Part shown: in pieces, positions 21,470-32,780 of the stretch
How positions within the stretch are numbered: the stretch's first letter is position 1
How the letters are laid out: each line of letters opens with the position of its first letter
NCBI GenBank assembly: GCA_011037195.1
Contig: JAAEAF010014401.1
Span: forward strand, 1-64,000
DNA from: Triatoma infestans
Lineage: Eukaryota > Arthropoda > Insecta > Hemiptera > Reduviidae
Direction of reading: 5' to 3'
Length of the DNA: 64,000 bases
The notes under the pieces: generated by a model
What the model saw: only the letters and a program-made list of their open reading frames with translations
The model's database searches: none
Told to the model about the DNA's origin: nothing
Translations under genes and position numbers: made by a program

Positions 21470-22165
21470 AAGGTTATAGCTGCAGAATTTGTAACTATTG
21501 TTGGACCTAATCGTACTCCCATTCTGGGTGCGCTAATTGATAATATCCAACCCATTACAAACCAGGAAGAATTTATAAGGAAACATCAGAATATTAGAGG
21601 GCTTGCCTGATGAATTAGTGTGAAGTTGAAGCAAGGCTCAGTTTCAAAAATTACTCCTGGCCGGCGAGTTCCTATCAATGCTCGTAACAAGTTGAAGTAA
21701 ACATTAAAAATCTTAGTTAAAAAAAAAGTTATTGTACCTGTTACAGAGCCTGCAGTATGGTTTATTAACTTAAGTTATATTTCAAAAGAACGAGAACTCT
21801 CCTGCAAATTTGCTTGGATACTAATGAATTAAATATATGTTTATATGTGAAGTTTTCATATCACATAAGATTAGATGAAGCATCTACCGAACTCTACATC
21901 TTTTCTACTTGTTTTGGCAATTATAGGTTTCACAAGCTGCCATTTAGGATCTGTATTGCTCCCTAACTATTTATGTGGCTGAATTAATATTTTGGTGAGA
22001 TTGAAGGTGTGGTTATTAATTCTGATGATAGTGGCAACAGATACTGTTGGCCATCTGGAACAAATAGTTAAAAAGAAGGCGCCAAGAGCTTTACATTATA
22101 ATATTAGATTTATTCCACAAAAATTACAAAATTTTGAGAAGGAATTAATATATTGGCTTTATTGT
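21470..22165 (+). pseudogene. Ty3/gypsy retrotransposon pol remnant (RT)
   Basis: Conceptual fragments in shifting frames resemble gypsy RT: a VIVPVTEPAVWF-like block, a GFHKLPF-like block near 21,930, and a VINSDDSVATDT-like degenerate YxDD region near 22,015-22,040. Riddled with stops and indels, so it is an old copy. No LTR pair found. Confidence 0.5.
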
Positions 22166-22400
22166 CAGGTCGCCTTTATTGTAAAGTTCACTTTCCCCAA
22201 CTTCGGATGTTTGAGTATCGGCTTAACCAGTTGTTTCCCGCAACTGTTTTGTTCATTTTCGGGTGTTTAAGTTTCCGCCCAACCAGTCATCGGTTTTGTC
22301 AATCTTCGGGTGTTTGAGTTTCCGCCAACCAGTTATCTGTCGTGTATCTGTTTTGTCCATCTTTGGGTGTTTGGGTTTCGACCCAATCTGACCTTTCTCG
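22165..22400 (+). repeat. Imperfect ~45-60-bp tandem repeat, about four units
   Basis: Units centred on TTCGGGTGTTTGAGTTTCCG then CCCAACCAGT at about 22,203, 22,258, 22,302 and 22,360, with diverged spacers containing TTTTGTCCATC. Confidence 0.65.
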
Positions 22401-22439
22401 AAACTTTTTCGTCCATCATCGCTTATTTCAATAAGTACA

Positions 22440-24790
22440 TTCTGTCGTCTACATAATATTAATTACAATGAAATGTGATATAAAAGTCTTTGTTGACCGT
22501 TGCAAAATTATGCTATGAAGAAATTTGATGAGGATCGGTCAAGAAAGAAACATTCAATTATGCCAACGTTTCGACAGAGTTTCCTATCTTTATCAAGGCT
22601 TCAGTCTACAAAACAATACAACGAGGAACCACAATGCATTAATAATAGTGTAAAATGCAGAATAACAAAAACAAAAACCAAAAACAAAAAAGAATGTTAA
22701 AACAATAATGTTCAACTTAGATATAGATAGTCGTGAAGATGTAGAGAAAGAATTTTTAAAACATACACATTTGTTACATCGCAAAAACGTAACAAAGAAA
22801 ATTAAAAGTTACTAGTTACTTGACTCAAATCATGTACAGAAATGAAAGTGGGCTGAATAGGCAAGTGAAAGGGATTTGAGGAAATTTTTAGGGGTGGGGT
22901 AGGTGAAAAGAATTCTAGGTCATGTTTTGAAAAAACCGTTATACAACGCGTACAAATTATTCGTGTCATTACGAAAATTAACAGAAAATTTATTTCTTTT
23001 GATATATATCATTTCTAATATATTTCTTTTTCTCCTGTTAGTTTCTTTTGCTGGTATTTTTGTTTTAGAAAAATCAAATTTATATTTTTTTCCCTAAACT
23101 GTTTCATCAGTATAGTAATGTTGTCTTTTCATTTTTATTTCTACAATCGCATTCCTATTGGTACATTATGTTCTTTAAGTACTGTGTAGTTTGACCAACA
23201 TAAACAGCTGGATATTGTGTACAGTCTATGTGGTAAACGAGGTCTGACTGTAAGTTGTTGGGAGTAGGGTCTTTAAGTTTGCTTATAACTTGTTAATAGT
23301 GTTAGTGCATTTGTGGGATAAAATGATATTAGAGCTCTGAAAATTTTAGAGATTTGTAAAGAGAAATGATAGAGAGTTTGTTAATGTATGTAGAATGTCA
23401 CGGGGGGGGGGAACTCAAACCCAAGCATTGCAGCCTACCCGTTGAGGCTTATTGTACCAACCCCTCAATACCTAGTAGAGGAAGTCCCCCTCTTCATGAG
23501 GTCCAGAACCTTCCCCACCAGTCCGTCTTGGAGTACGATTTCCTCCGCTCTCAACGTGCTGAAGATCTCTTACCGTAATCTGCCGATCGCAACGCAATCA
23601 AACAACAGGTAAGAGGCCGTCTCCTCCTGACACAGTCTCCTGACAAGGGCTCCGAATCAACCAATCCCACCTTGTGCAGATGTTTCTTGAACTTGCCCTG
23701 CCCTGTAAACAGCCCGTTATCAGACAGATCTGATACCTGCTTAAACCCAGGGTCTCTCTGGTTCTTCTTCTACACAGCTCTGGCATGACCATTTTCTGTG
23801 TTTTGCTCCAGTACTCAGCCTCCAGTGACGATTATGTTTTCTCCGAGTCCATTCTCTCAGAGACGCCCTCGCCATACTTTTGGCTATTCCCAGAACAATT
23901 TCCGGCCCACAGAAAGGAGTATTCGCTCCATTCCTGGCCAGTTGGTCGGCTAATTCATTACCTTTAATCACCTTGTGTTCCGGTACCCATACCAGCCGCA
24001 CTTTGTTGTGCCGGGACAACGCCTCCAGGGAGTCTCTACACTCCCTGACTAGGGAAGGTTCTGAGAGTGTGTTTCTGAATGTCCCAAGTGCCTTCAGTGC
24101 AGCCTGGCTGTCCGAGAAGATGCATATCTCCCTATTCCTAGAGCCCATACGCAAGTTCTCCTCAGCACAGATCTTGATTGCATAGTGTTAATGTATGTAA
24201 ATAAAATGTATTTAGGAGGTTGATCAACAGAAATATGAATAGAATGAGTTAAGTTGTTATCATAATGTCGAGTGTTGTGGTGAGCGTAGATGAATTTATT
24301 ACACTGTGTTACATTAATGAAGAGGATAGCCACTGACAGAGAAAATTACAGAAAGTCTTTTTCTATTTTCCTGATGAAATTTGGGATGACTAAGGGAAAA
24401 GACGCGTCCAGAAAAAGCTTGAAGAAAATTGATTATTTGGGAATATGGGTGTTGTGATTTAAAATGAAGGTAACGGTCGGAGCATATGTTTTTTTTGAGT
24501 GCCAATTACTTGTGAGAGTATTGTTAACATCGCGTATAACTGTCAAGTCGAAATAGTATTTTTGTCTTCTAGTTGGTAAGAAAATTATAAACGAGTATGG
24601 GAAGAATTAAATATGTCAAGAATTGTGCGTACTTGTTCAGATGGTATTGCTGTTAGGCAATCATCTACCTACTTATAAAACAAGGGCAATTTAAAAGGAA
24701 GTTTGGAATGGATTTTCTATTAAGTCATTCATGATAATAGCAGCAAGAATTGGTCTTAAGCTACTACCCATTGCTGTTATATATATCATA
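22440..24790 (-). mobile_element. Penelope-like element remnant, interrupted by a LINE fragment
   Basis: Minus-strand translations in several frames show Penelope-type RT (AMGSSLRPILAAIIM near 24,770, a damaged YVDD region near 24,670, and a long downstream RT block to 24,200). Further on is a GIY-YIG-like endonuclease piece (SDLVYHIDCTQYPAVYVGQT, about 23,175-23,240). A terminal CGAAACGTTGGC motif near 22,560-22,575 is typical of Penelope ends. Many stops. The LINE insert at 23,393-24,187 separates the RT from the endonuclease part. Confidence 0.6.
23393..24187 (-). mobile_element. LINE 3' fragment with RNase H (R1/Jockey/I-type) inserted in the Penelope-like element
   Basis: On the minus strand, 23,741-24,154 encodes an RNase H domain: FSDSQAALKAL with a catalytic Asp, and VWVPEHKVIKGNELAD including the late His/Asp region. 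A Cys-containing tail follows, with frame damage. The fragment is flanked by the same 12 bases, ttaatgtatgta (23,381-23,392 and 24,188-24,199), a typical LINE target duplication, so it is a 5'-truncated insertion. Confidence 0.75.
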
Positions 24791-25779
24791 CACACACCCA
24801 CACATGTATATATTTAAAATATATGTTCACCAAAAAAAATGCATGATGCATGCACCTATATTAAATTCTAACCTGTGGAACTAAATTTTCTTCTTCCCCT
24901 GATTAAAATAAAGATTATTTGCTTGATATATTTTTAAAATCTCCTACCGTGCCCTATTAAAAATACCTTTACAAATGCCACTACGTCTCTCTCAAATATT
25001 CTTAGTTAATTTAAACACAAATTAATATCATTCAAAAATAAACATGATAAATAAAAACGAATACATTTGATTTCCCCTATTATTTATTTTAATAATAAAT
25101 CCTCCAATTTGCCGTTTGTGCCAACCTTCTTACATATCAATTTACCTACACATTTTTTTTGTATTAACCCTGCTTGTATTTCACATTTATTCATTACTTG
25201 TACAAGCTTTTGACTGTCTATAAACTTTGCCTTCCTTCAAACTTTATCTATTCTTATTACTATTACTTATCTATTCTTATTACAGATACTCCTGAAATAA
25301 CTTATCGCCCCCCTAATAAAAATGACTTGATAAAACACTGAGCATACTTAACACCATTATTAATAATTTAGTTATAAAATATTCTTCGAAACATGCTATT
25401 TATTGTACACTATTTTCTAATGTCTATTCATAATTTATAGTAATTCCATTTTGTCATCAAACACACACACATAGCCACATAACCTCCCGCACATACAACA
25501 ACCAACAAATCAACAAGTGTGACTGTGACAGAAACATTAGGTTGAAGTGACTACACGAACTTAGTGAATTTACTCTGACGATGGATGAAAATCCAAACCG
25601 GTCAACAACAAAATGAATATGCATGCTACGATGGATAAAATACCAGAAGATAATCACGAAAATTTGAGTGACTCCAACTTTGAGGGAATACCAAAGTTGA
25701 GCTTTCTGCGACTTTCCGATGTTTAAACATTCCATTCACACACAGAAAGAGATAACCATATGTCTTAGATAGTAATGTC

Positions 25780-26760
25780 AGCTTGTGGTAAAGATAATCT
25801 TATGCCAGATGTAAGTAGCTTAGACAATAGTTTGGAAGAGTTTCTTCTTAATTCGCGTGATTTGGATCGAGATATTGAGTTCATCTTTAATAACACAAAA
25901 TGAAATCCAAAAATTTTGTAGACAGTATTCTAAAACAGTAAGCTGGTGAAATGATGAGCTGAATGTATTATGTAAGAAGGTTAACGCTTCGAGAAGATTG
26001 TTTCATTGTGCGCACCATAATCTATCTCTTTGTGAAGCGAGAAAGAAATTATATTTCGATCTGAAACGGCAACACCAACTGAAATTAAAGGAAGCTAAAT
26101 TGGACTAATGGAAAACATTCTGTATTACGACTTCGGTTAACAACCCATGGGACTTCATTTATAAAGTGGCGGCAGAAAAATTGCGGCCAAGTAGTTGTAT
26201 ATCTATATTACTCAAGGATGATGGGCAGTATACAGCTGATCTAGAAGAGACCGTTCACTTATTATGGAGAAGTTACGTCAAAAGATGACGAGCTCCAAGA
26301 ATTGCCACTACATAAAGAAATAAGACTGGATACAGAACGGGAAATAGATACAGATGATGACGCAGTATTGATATGAGGTTGAAAAGGCTATAAGAAGCAT
26401 GCGACCAAATGAAGCACCAGGTTGGAATGGGTTGACAAGAGATGTTTTGATGGAAATTTTTACTCATTTAGCAACTTTCACCTGTATTTATGCAGAATAG
26501 TTAAAACGTGGAATTTTCCCATTTATATGGAAAAAATCTCAGTTGGTGATAATAACAAAGCCCTGTAAAGATAATTAAGAAAAACTGAGTAAGTATAGAC
26601 CCATTGTGATGGCATGGTTTTGGAAAAGCTTATGATAGACGGATCATGCATTATGTGAATTTTAGTCAACCTCTCTCTGCAAGACAGTTCGGATTTAGTC
26701 CACACGTCAACAATTTCATTTTGTGTCAACAATAAGTGCCCTGAAAGGTGCCACCGAATT
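25780..26760 (+). pseudogene. LINE (R1/Jockey-like) endonuclease-RT junction and RT remnant
   Basis: Successive frames show the endonuclease C-terminal region with WWNDELNVLC (about 25,935), a linker with KKLYFDLKRQHQLKLKEAK (about 26,045), and RT start motifs SMRPNEAPGWNGLTRDVL (about 26,395), FPFIWKKSQLVII (about 26,515) and SKYRPIVMA. Multiple stops and frameshifts. Confidence 0.65.
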
Positions 26761-26819
26761 TATAAAATATTATTTCGATATAAAGAAGTTTTCTTCTAAT
26801 CTCCTACAGCCTCTTACCT

Positions 26820-27560
26820 TTCTCTTAATGTTAATGCAGTAAAAGAGAGAGTTAACATGCATTCGTGTCCAATTTTCGATAGCGAATATTCACCGGAAAT
26901 GCACGTTTTGAGGTTCCCTAAGTTCTAAAATGTGGTTTTTAGCAATTGATGGGTGACAGCATATCTCAAAAACGAAAAATCAGAATGTTCAAACTTAATA
27001 TTTGGTTAAAGTGCTACCAGCAGAGCTGAAAATAAGCTTTTCGTAAAAATCATTCAACTGGAAGTGCCACTTTATTGAATGTTTTTTCAGTTTCTTGTGA
27101 TTTTCTCGAAAACGGCCGCAACGATTTTGTTTAAAGTAGCCATCTGTATAGGTATACTCGTAAATGCTACAACATTTCTCCTTCTAAAGTCATTTAAGAG
27201 GATTTTGGGGGAGAGGTGAGGTTATTTTTTCCTCAAGTGCTATCATGGTTGATTATACAATTCTACAATCTAAACAAAATTGATTAGAAATAAATAGATG
27301 ACCAAAATTTCGAGTTTCAAGTAAATTAGCAAAGCGGAAGTGCATATTTACTGAAGAGTTTTTCATTTTTCGTGATTTTCTTCATAAAACACCGACGAAT
27401 TTCATTAAATTTGTTATACTAACTACAAAACTGGTCAGTTACAATTTTGTAAACTGCAGTAAGAGAAAGTTATGTGAGTGTTTCACACCAGATTTTTTTG
27501 ATTTTAAAGCATTCCTCTCATAAAGATATTTCTCTTTATTTTCTTTGTGAAATTTCACCC
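26820..27560 (+). repeat. Dispersed non-coding repeat family, fullest copy
   Basis: Recognisable modules in order: TTCACCGGAAATGCACGTTT (26,890), GGAAGTGCCACTTTATTGAA then GATTTTCTCGAAAACGGC (27,060-27,115), GGAAGTGCATATTTACTGAA (27,334), and GTGAGTGTTTCACACCAGAT (27,475). Partial copies occur at about 7440-7860, 8250-8900, 8985-9430, 20,365, 29,100-29,470, 30,060, 43,560, 46,170-46,350, 53,245, 55,395-55,450 and 63,860-64,000. No coding potential. Confidence 0.6.
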
Positions 27561-28039
27561 AAATCTAATCTACAACGGTGGGGCTCTTATTCGACTGAAG
27601 ATAGAAAAATGCATTTAGCCAATGTGGGCTCATTGTGTTTCCCCAGTATATGCGCAGAAAAAAGGAGTATTTCCTACCTTTGTTGGCTTTTATGTTTAGA
27701 CAAGGTCTGCTGTGAGCTGGACCTGAAACAAAAACAAACAAATGTAGGAAACGCATCGTAGATAACAAAAAATATTAACATTTTAATAAACATGGAAAAT
27801 ACAATATTATTGTAAATACAATATTAAATTTAAATTATATAATTAAAACTGCAATCATGTTGAAAAATATCTACTTTTTGGCCAGGTCTTGAAATTGAGA
27901 AGATCCATATTTTAGTGTAATCTGTGCAAGAAAACCAGGAATCTATATTCCTATAGCTCTACTGTAGCTATAGTAATATAGTAATAATAAGGCTATTACA
28001 ATAGTAATACTAAGGCTTTTGAATAATATTTCCTCCTAA

Positions 28040-28330
28040 TTTGCAAAGACTCAAGGAATTTGACAAGGATGTAAACTAAGCCCTCTGCTGTTTATCCTAT
28101 GCTTAATCTAGTTTTGAGGAAAGTTGATTTAAAAAGGAAGTAGAGATTGGAAAAAGAAATACACGGCCAAGCTTCCGCTTAGCTAACTTTTAAACATCAG
28201 CCTTTTTGCAGAGGGTGGGGATTGCCTTCGATTCCCCTGGCAGTCTCTCTAGAGTAGTGAACCTGCCTGAGAAGTATAAAATTGAGAAGCTAAAGTTGTA
28301 GCAGATCCTGAGTGTATATATTACTATAGG
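28040..28330 (+). pseudogene. LINE RT palm remnant
   Basis: Contains an RT motif (QGCKLSPLLFILCLI, about 28,044-28,090) and a damaged FADD-like region near 28,195. Heavily decayed. Possibly the continuation of the LINE at 25.8-26.8 kb after insertion of the dispersed repeat. Confidence 0.5.
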
Positions 28331-29487
28331 TGCATGGTGACGAGATGATCCACAATAATCAAAATCGTCTCGTGCCTCGAGAATCCAGAAGCTGGTACTT
28401 CTAAATTCTCAGAATACTTATGTGGAAAAATGGGAACTCCCTTGTACGGGAAGGTTTCGACAAAGTTTGTGCTTAATCATCGGATCTGTTCTTCGGTAAT
28501 TGGAAACGGGAAGAAGAAAATGGAATTATTGAGTTATTTATTTCTAAAATTTAATGAAACTAGGAAGAAGATCGATAACTTTGAAGAAGTATCATTTCAT
28601 ATGACGTAGAAATTGAAAAAGAAAAAAGTTATATGAATTTATGAAGATGCAAAATCGACAAGTCCAGACGGATGGTAGAAAAGAAATCTCATATTCAATT
28701 TTCTCTGTTTTCCAACAAAGAGAACCTCTTACAGTTCTTTCTATATAACGAAATACTGTAATATATTGTAAAACTTTTTCAATCCTAAAAGACGTAGGAG
28801 TTACAGGAAGCCTCACATCATTGCAATATAGAACTTAATGTCAATAAAAGCAATTATACTTAAATTTATATACTTCTTTATTCTGTTTTTGCATTTAAAT
28901 TGTATCTTGTGTTTTAATATTTACTTTTCTTATCAAAATCTAAAACTTTGTAGGTACTGATTGATATAATATTTAAATAATAATATGAGCCAGTAAAGTG
29001 TACCAAGCATAGGAAAATTTATTGTGCGTGTACAGCCTCACTGGAAAAAGAATAATTCCAGGTAACTCAGTTGATATTTTGTCTATTCATCAGGGGCTCC
29101 GACAGGAAATTAGAGGTCAATGTTCTTCAACCAGATGTAATACTTTGCAGTTTACTCGCAACTGTACTTTTTAGGTTTTGGGCAATTTTCTCGAAAACGA
29201 GGTCCATCGATTTTCTTTAAATTTAGTATATGTTTTTCATACATGTAGCTATATAACTTTTATTTAAAATATTATCCAGGGACATTTCATTTTCAGGGGA
29301 TTCTGTAGAAGGAGTGATTTGGCTTGCCTCTAAAAAAACTTTCCATTTCAGCGTATTGTGGCCTCTACCACTAACTATGTTGCAGAAGTTCCAAATTTGA
29401 AGAAAATTGTTGATCGAAAGTGCGAATATTCTGAAAGTTAAATATTCTGAGCGGGTTTCTCTAAAGGTGGTGTAAAATAAGATCAGA

Positions 29488-29650
29488 GGGAAGGGATTAG
29501 CTCAGCGGTAGCGCGCCGGACTCCCATGCGGGGATATTTATTTAGTTGTCAGTAATAAGAGAACATTGTCCGGAGGCTGGCAGTGCACTGAGAAGGCTCC
29601 GGGCGCCAATAGTCATAGATGTAGACGCGCCTTAAAATTAAAAAAAGATA
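29488..29650 (+). repeat. tRNA-headed SINE, copy 1
   Basis: Starts with a tRNA 5' half, GGGATTAGCTCAGCGGTAGC then GCGCCGGACTCCCATGCGGGG (A box TTAGCTCAGCGG). A body follows (GGAGGCTGGCAGTGCACTGA, GAAGGCTCCGGGCGCCAA) and an A-rich tail. The tRNA 3' half is replaced by the body. Confidence 0.65.
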
Positions 29651-31950
29651 CAAAATAGATTTTTTTCCGAGATAGCCTGTTTCATTTTGCAATCATCTAC
29701 CGCATTCGAGCGTTCGCCTATCTTCTGGATGTCTTCAGTTAGTTTGTGTTTATCATACAGGTTATGAAGTCATCCTGAAGGTGGGTGAACGCCCAAAACT
29801 GATTGATGAGCACAAAACGAAGCACGCTATCACGGAAAAATCTCGATATTTGAATATCCGACAACAACTTGGAATACTAATTCATATAAAGATATCACTT
29901 TTACCTGAGACGTTTTATTCCGTGCAAAAAAGTGATTTTGGGGTTCCGGATGAGCTATGACAACATGTGACATTTCATTATAGTTCAATTCCCCCCAGTT
30001 GTGTAATATTGAAGACAACTATTGTAAATATTTGGTATAAATTGTCGAATTGCATTTAAGGAAGGTTCTGTGAATGTTTTACATCAGATTGTTATTTTTA
30101 TAATTAAATCTTTTTCATAAATTATTAAATTCAATAATTTGGTGGTCTTAATAGAAACGTCTGTTCACTTCCAACACTTTAAACTTCAATTTGTTTTATT
30201 TATTTAAAAGAATTTCCAAATTTATACTCTCTAAATAAATTAGAGGAGATGCAATAGGTGTTTGTTTAGACCTCTTCCAACCACACCTTTACTGCGCTGC
30301 ACCTGTTTTAACTGTTAAAAAGGGTAGTTCTCATTCCAGCTAAAATATATAAAATGTAATTGGATTAAAAAAGAAAATACAAGAATAGAAATTTAATTTT
30401 TTGTTTTTCAAGGGGTGGGCTAGAAAAGCAACATTACAATTAGGGGGGGGGGAATGTGTTTGGTGTAAGTTAAAGTCCAAAAGATTTATTTTATCTCCAA
30501 CAGGGCGCATTGCTGTGGAGTGTAGTTTTGGTCCTTTAATTTATACCATCTAAGAGGATCGGCTAACCGCCAACAAACACCACACCTTCTTTCTAATGGA
30601 TGACCTGTTACTTTATTTGACACAGGCACAATTCCTTTAGCTTGAGTTAAAGCTCTTATTAAAAGCTGGGGCGCACACACCCTTCGTAAGTCTCAAGATT
30701 TATTAAATCTCAAGCTTATTTTCATTTCACGTTTAATAACAACTGTAACTTTATGAAGTGTGCGGTTCAAATTTCAATTTCAATTAATGATTTCCCAAAT
30801 TTTTCTGATTTTTAACATTTTTATTTGTTTTACCATTTTTACGACTCAATGTGTTGAACTATTTCGCTAGTTTTGGAACTATTTGCTATTTTGGAGGCAA
30901 CCGCAAAAAAAAACATGAAGAAAACAACATTCAATAAATTGGCACTGTCTGGTTGATGGATTGTGACTGTAACTTGATTGTCTGATTTGATAACAGTGTC
31001 TAAACTGAATTTCAAGGTTGAGCTTCCTGCAATTTTTCCAAGAAGCACTTTTTTTCAGCCTCAGGGAACCACAAAAAGTTTTTTGTTTCTTGATAATAAA
31101 TTTCCAAAATATGGCATTATTAACAATTCTTCCTCTTAAAAGAAGAGAAAACAATAAGATAAAGTCGGTTCTGAATTTCTTAAAATCTGTATTTAATTGT
31201 GACTTTCAATAGGTAATATCACCAATTTGTTTTTCGTACTGCCTAGTTAATTATCACGGAATGGGTAAAAATTGCTTTTTAATGACCTTATAGTACATAA
31301 AGCAACACTTAAAAATGGCCAGGATATTTAAAAGAAGTTACAATAATTTTTCATTATCTTCAAAGAAGTTCTTTTTTACCCTTCCAAAAGCTTAATTCTC
31401 ACAGGAGTATAACATTGAGTTGAGTTATAAAAATGTTTGTTTACTGCATCTTTCTACTTTTCTTCTTTATGATATATGGTCCCCGAAGATTCGTCCATCT
31501 TGAGAGAAGTCTTGACTTGTCAGCTGCGTTGATATTCTAATAAATGTGTTTTACTGGGCCGGGCATAAAGTAAGTGGCTGTGTGTGTGTGAGCAAGAGAG
31601 CAAAATAAACAAATAATACAAGCAAATCCCAAAATGGTCGTCTAAACTACACAAACACAGTACATATATTAACTTATGTATGTTACTATAGTAGTTATGT
31701 TACCACCGTACATTATATTTTATGTTCGTTCATTATGTATTTATGTAATATAATCAGTGTTACAAGTTTATTTCTTGTATGCCACAATTTCCGTATGTTG
31801 TTGTGGTTAAACAAACTGTAAAAATAATGACTGTACATTTCAGATTCATTGCTAATGATGTTCCTTTTTATTATGTACATTGCCTTTCTTTTGGCAATTA
31901 TAATTTTCTTATTATAATTGGTTCTGAAAGCTAAGAATAATTTTTGCGTA
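29651..31950. other. AT-rich region without a supported gene
   Basis: A 64-codon minus-strand frame at 30,486-30,680 has an interesting RRCGVCW motif and a low-bias composition. I cannot assign it to a family and it has no neighbours that fit. The rest is AT-rich with poly(G) at about 30,443 and no recognisable element. Confidence 0.3.
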
Positions 31951-31959
31951 TTGAAATTA

Positions 31960-32210
31960 GGAGAAGAGCCCACTGTATGCTGTACATTCTGTAAGACATC
32001 AGCACAATGCGGTTGAAATGGTTTGGCCACGTTAAAAGGACGGATAGGGGAAGGTGGCCAAACATTCTTTTGGATTATCCACCAAAGAGACGAAGGAAAA
32101 GAGGCCTCCTAAACAGAACATGGATGGAGAATGTGGATGAGGAGATGCTGCCAGGAAGGGGACTTCGTGAATGTGATTGGACAGGACAAAGCTTAATGTG
32201 GTAAACAACC
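31960..32210 (+). pseudogene. C-terminal tail of a LINE reverse transcriptase
   Basis: The conserved tail MRLKWFGHVKR, then DRGRWPNILLDY, RRRKRG and ECDWTGQSLMW is characteristic of the C-terminus of RTE/Jockey-like insect RT proteins. Only the 3' end is present. Confidence 0.7.
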
Positions 32211-32369
32211 TGAAAAAAAACAACCGTTTAATTAAGAAATAATCAATATATTGTGACACTGTGACGTGTGGTCCATTAAATAACATATCAAACCTTTTAA
32301 CGACTCACTGAATTATTAATGAATTTATAAAACTAATTAAGAGAATAGTTCAGATTACACCAACCTTCT

Positions 32370-32780
32370 TCTTCAATATTCCATTCTGATAATAACCTCC
32401 TCGTGAAATAGGCTCTCAAGTTGGGTTCTTTCGGTGCCTGCATTTTCCATTTTCAGAAATCATTCCACAAATCCTTCGAAGAATCTTTCAAATCAAAGGA
32501 GAGCATCAGATATTGAAACGGTCCAGCATTCAGTTGCGTAAATCAGCATTAGTGGGATGAGCGTTTTGTAAATTCTCACCTTCGTAGATAGCGATTGCAT
32601 ATGGCGATAGTATCATAATTTGCCCAATCCAAAATAACATATATTGGCACAAGGTATTCTTCCTTTTATTTCATTTTTGCTACTATTGGAATTAATAACC
32701 AGGATGCCTAAGTAGATAAACTTGTCAATCTTTTCAAACACGTGACTGCATTTTCCATATTCCCTTGTTGCGCTTCATTG
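32370..32780 (-). pseudogene. LINE reverse transcriptase remnant (thumb region)
   Basis: The minus strand shows FIYLGILVINSNS, EIKGRIPCANICY, TKVRIYKTLIPLMLIYATECW and FERFFEG motifs typical of the RT thumb of the same LINE groups as the 32.0-kb tail. It lies on the opposite strand, and stops are present. Confidence 0.65.
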
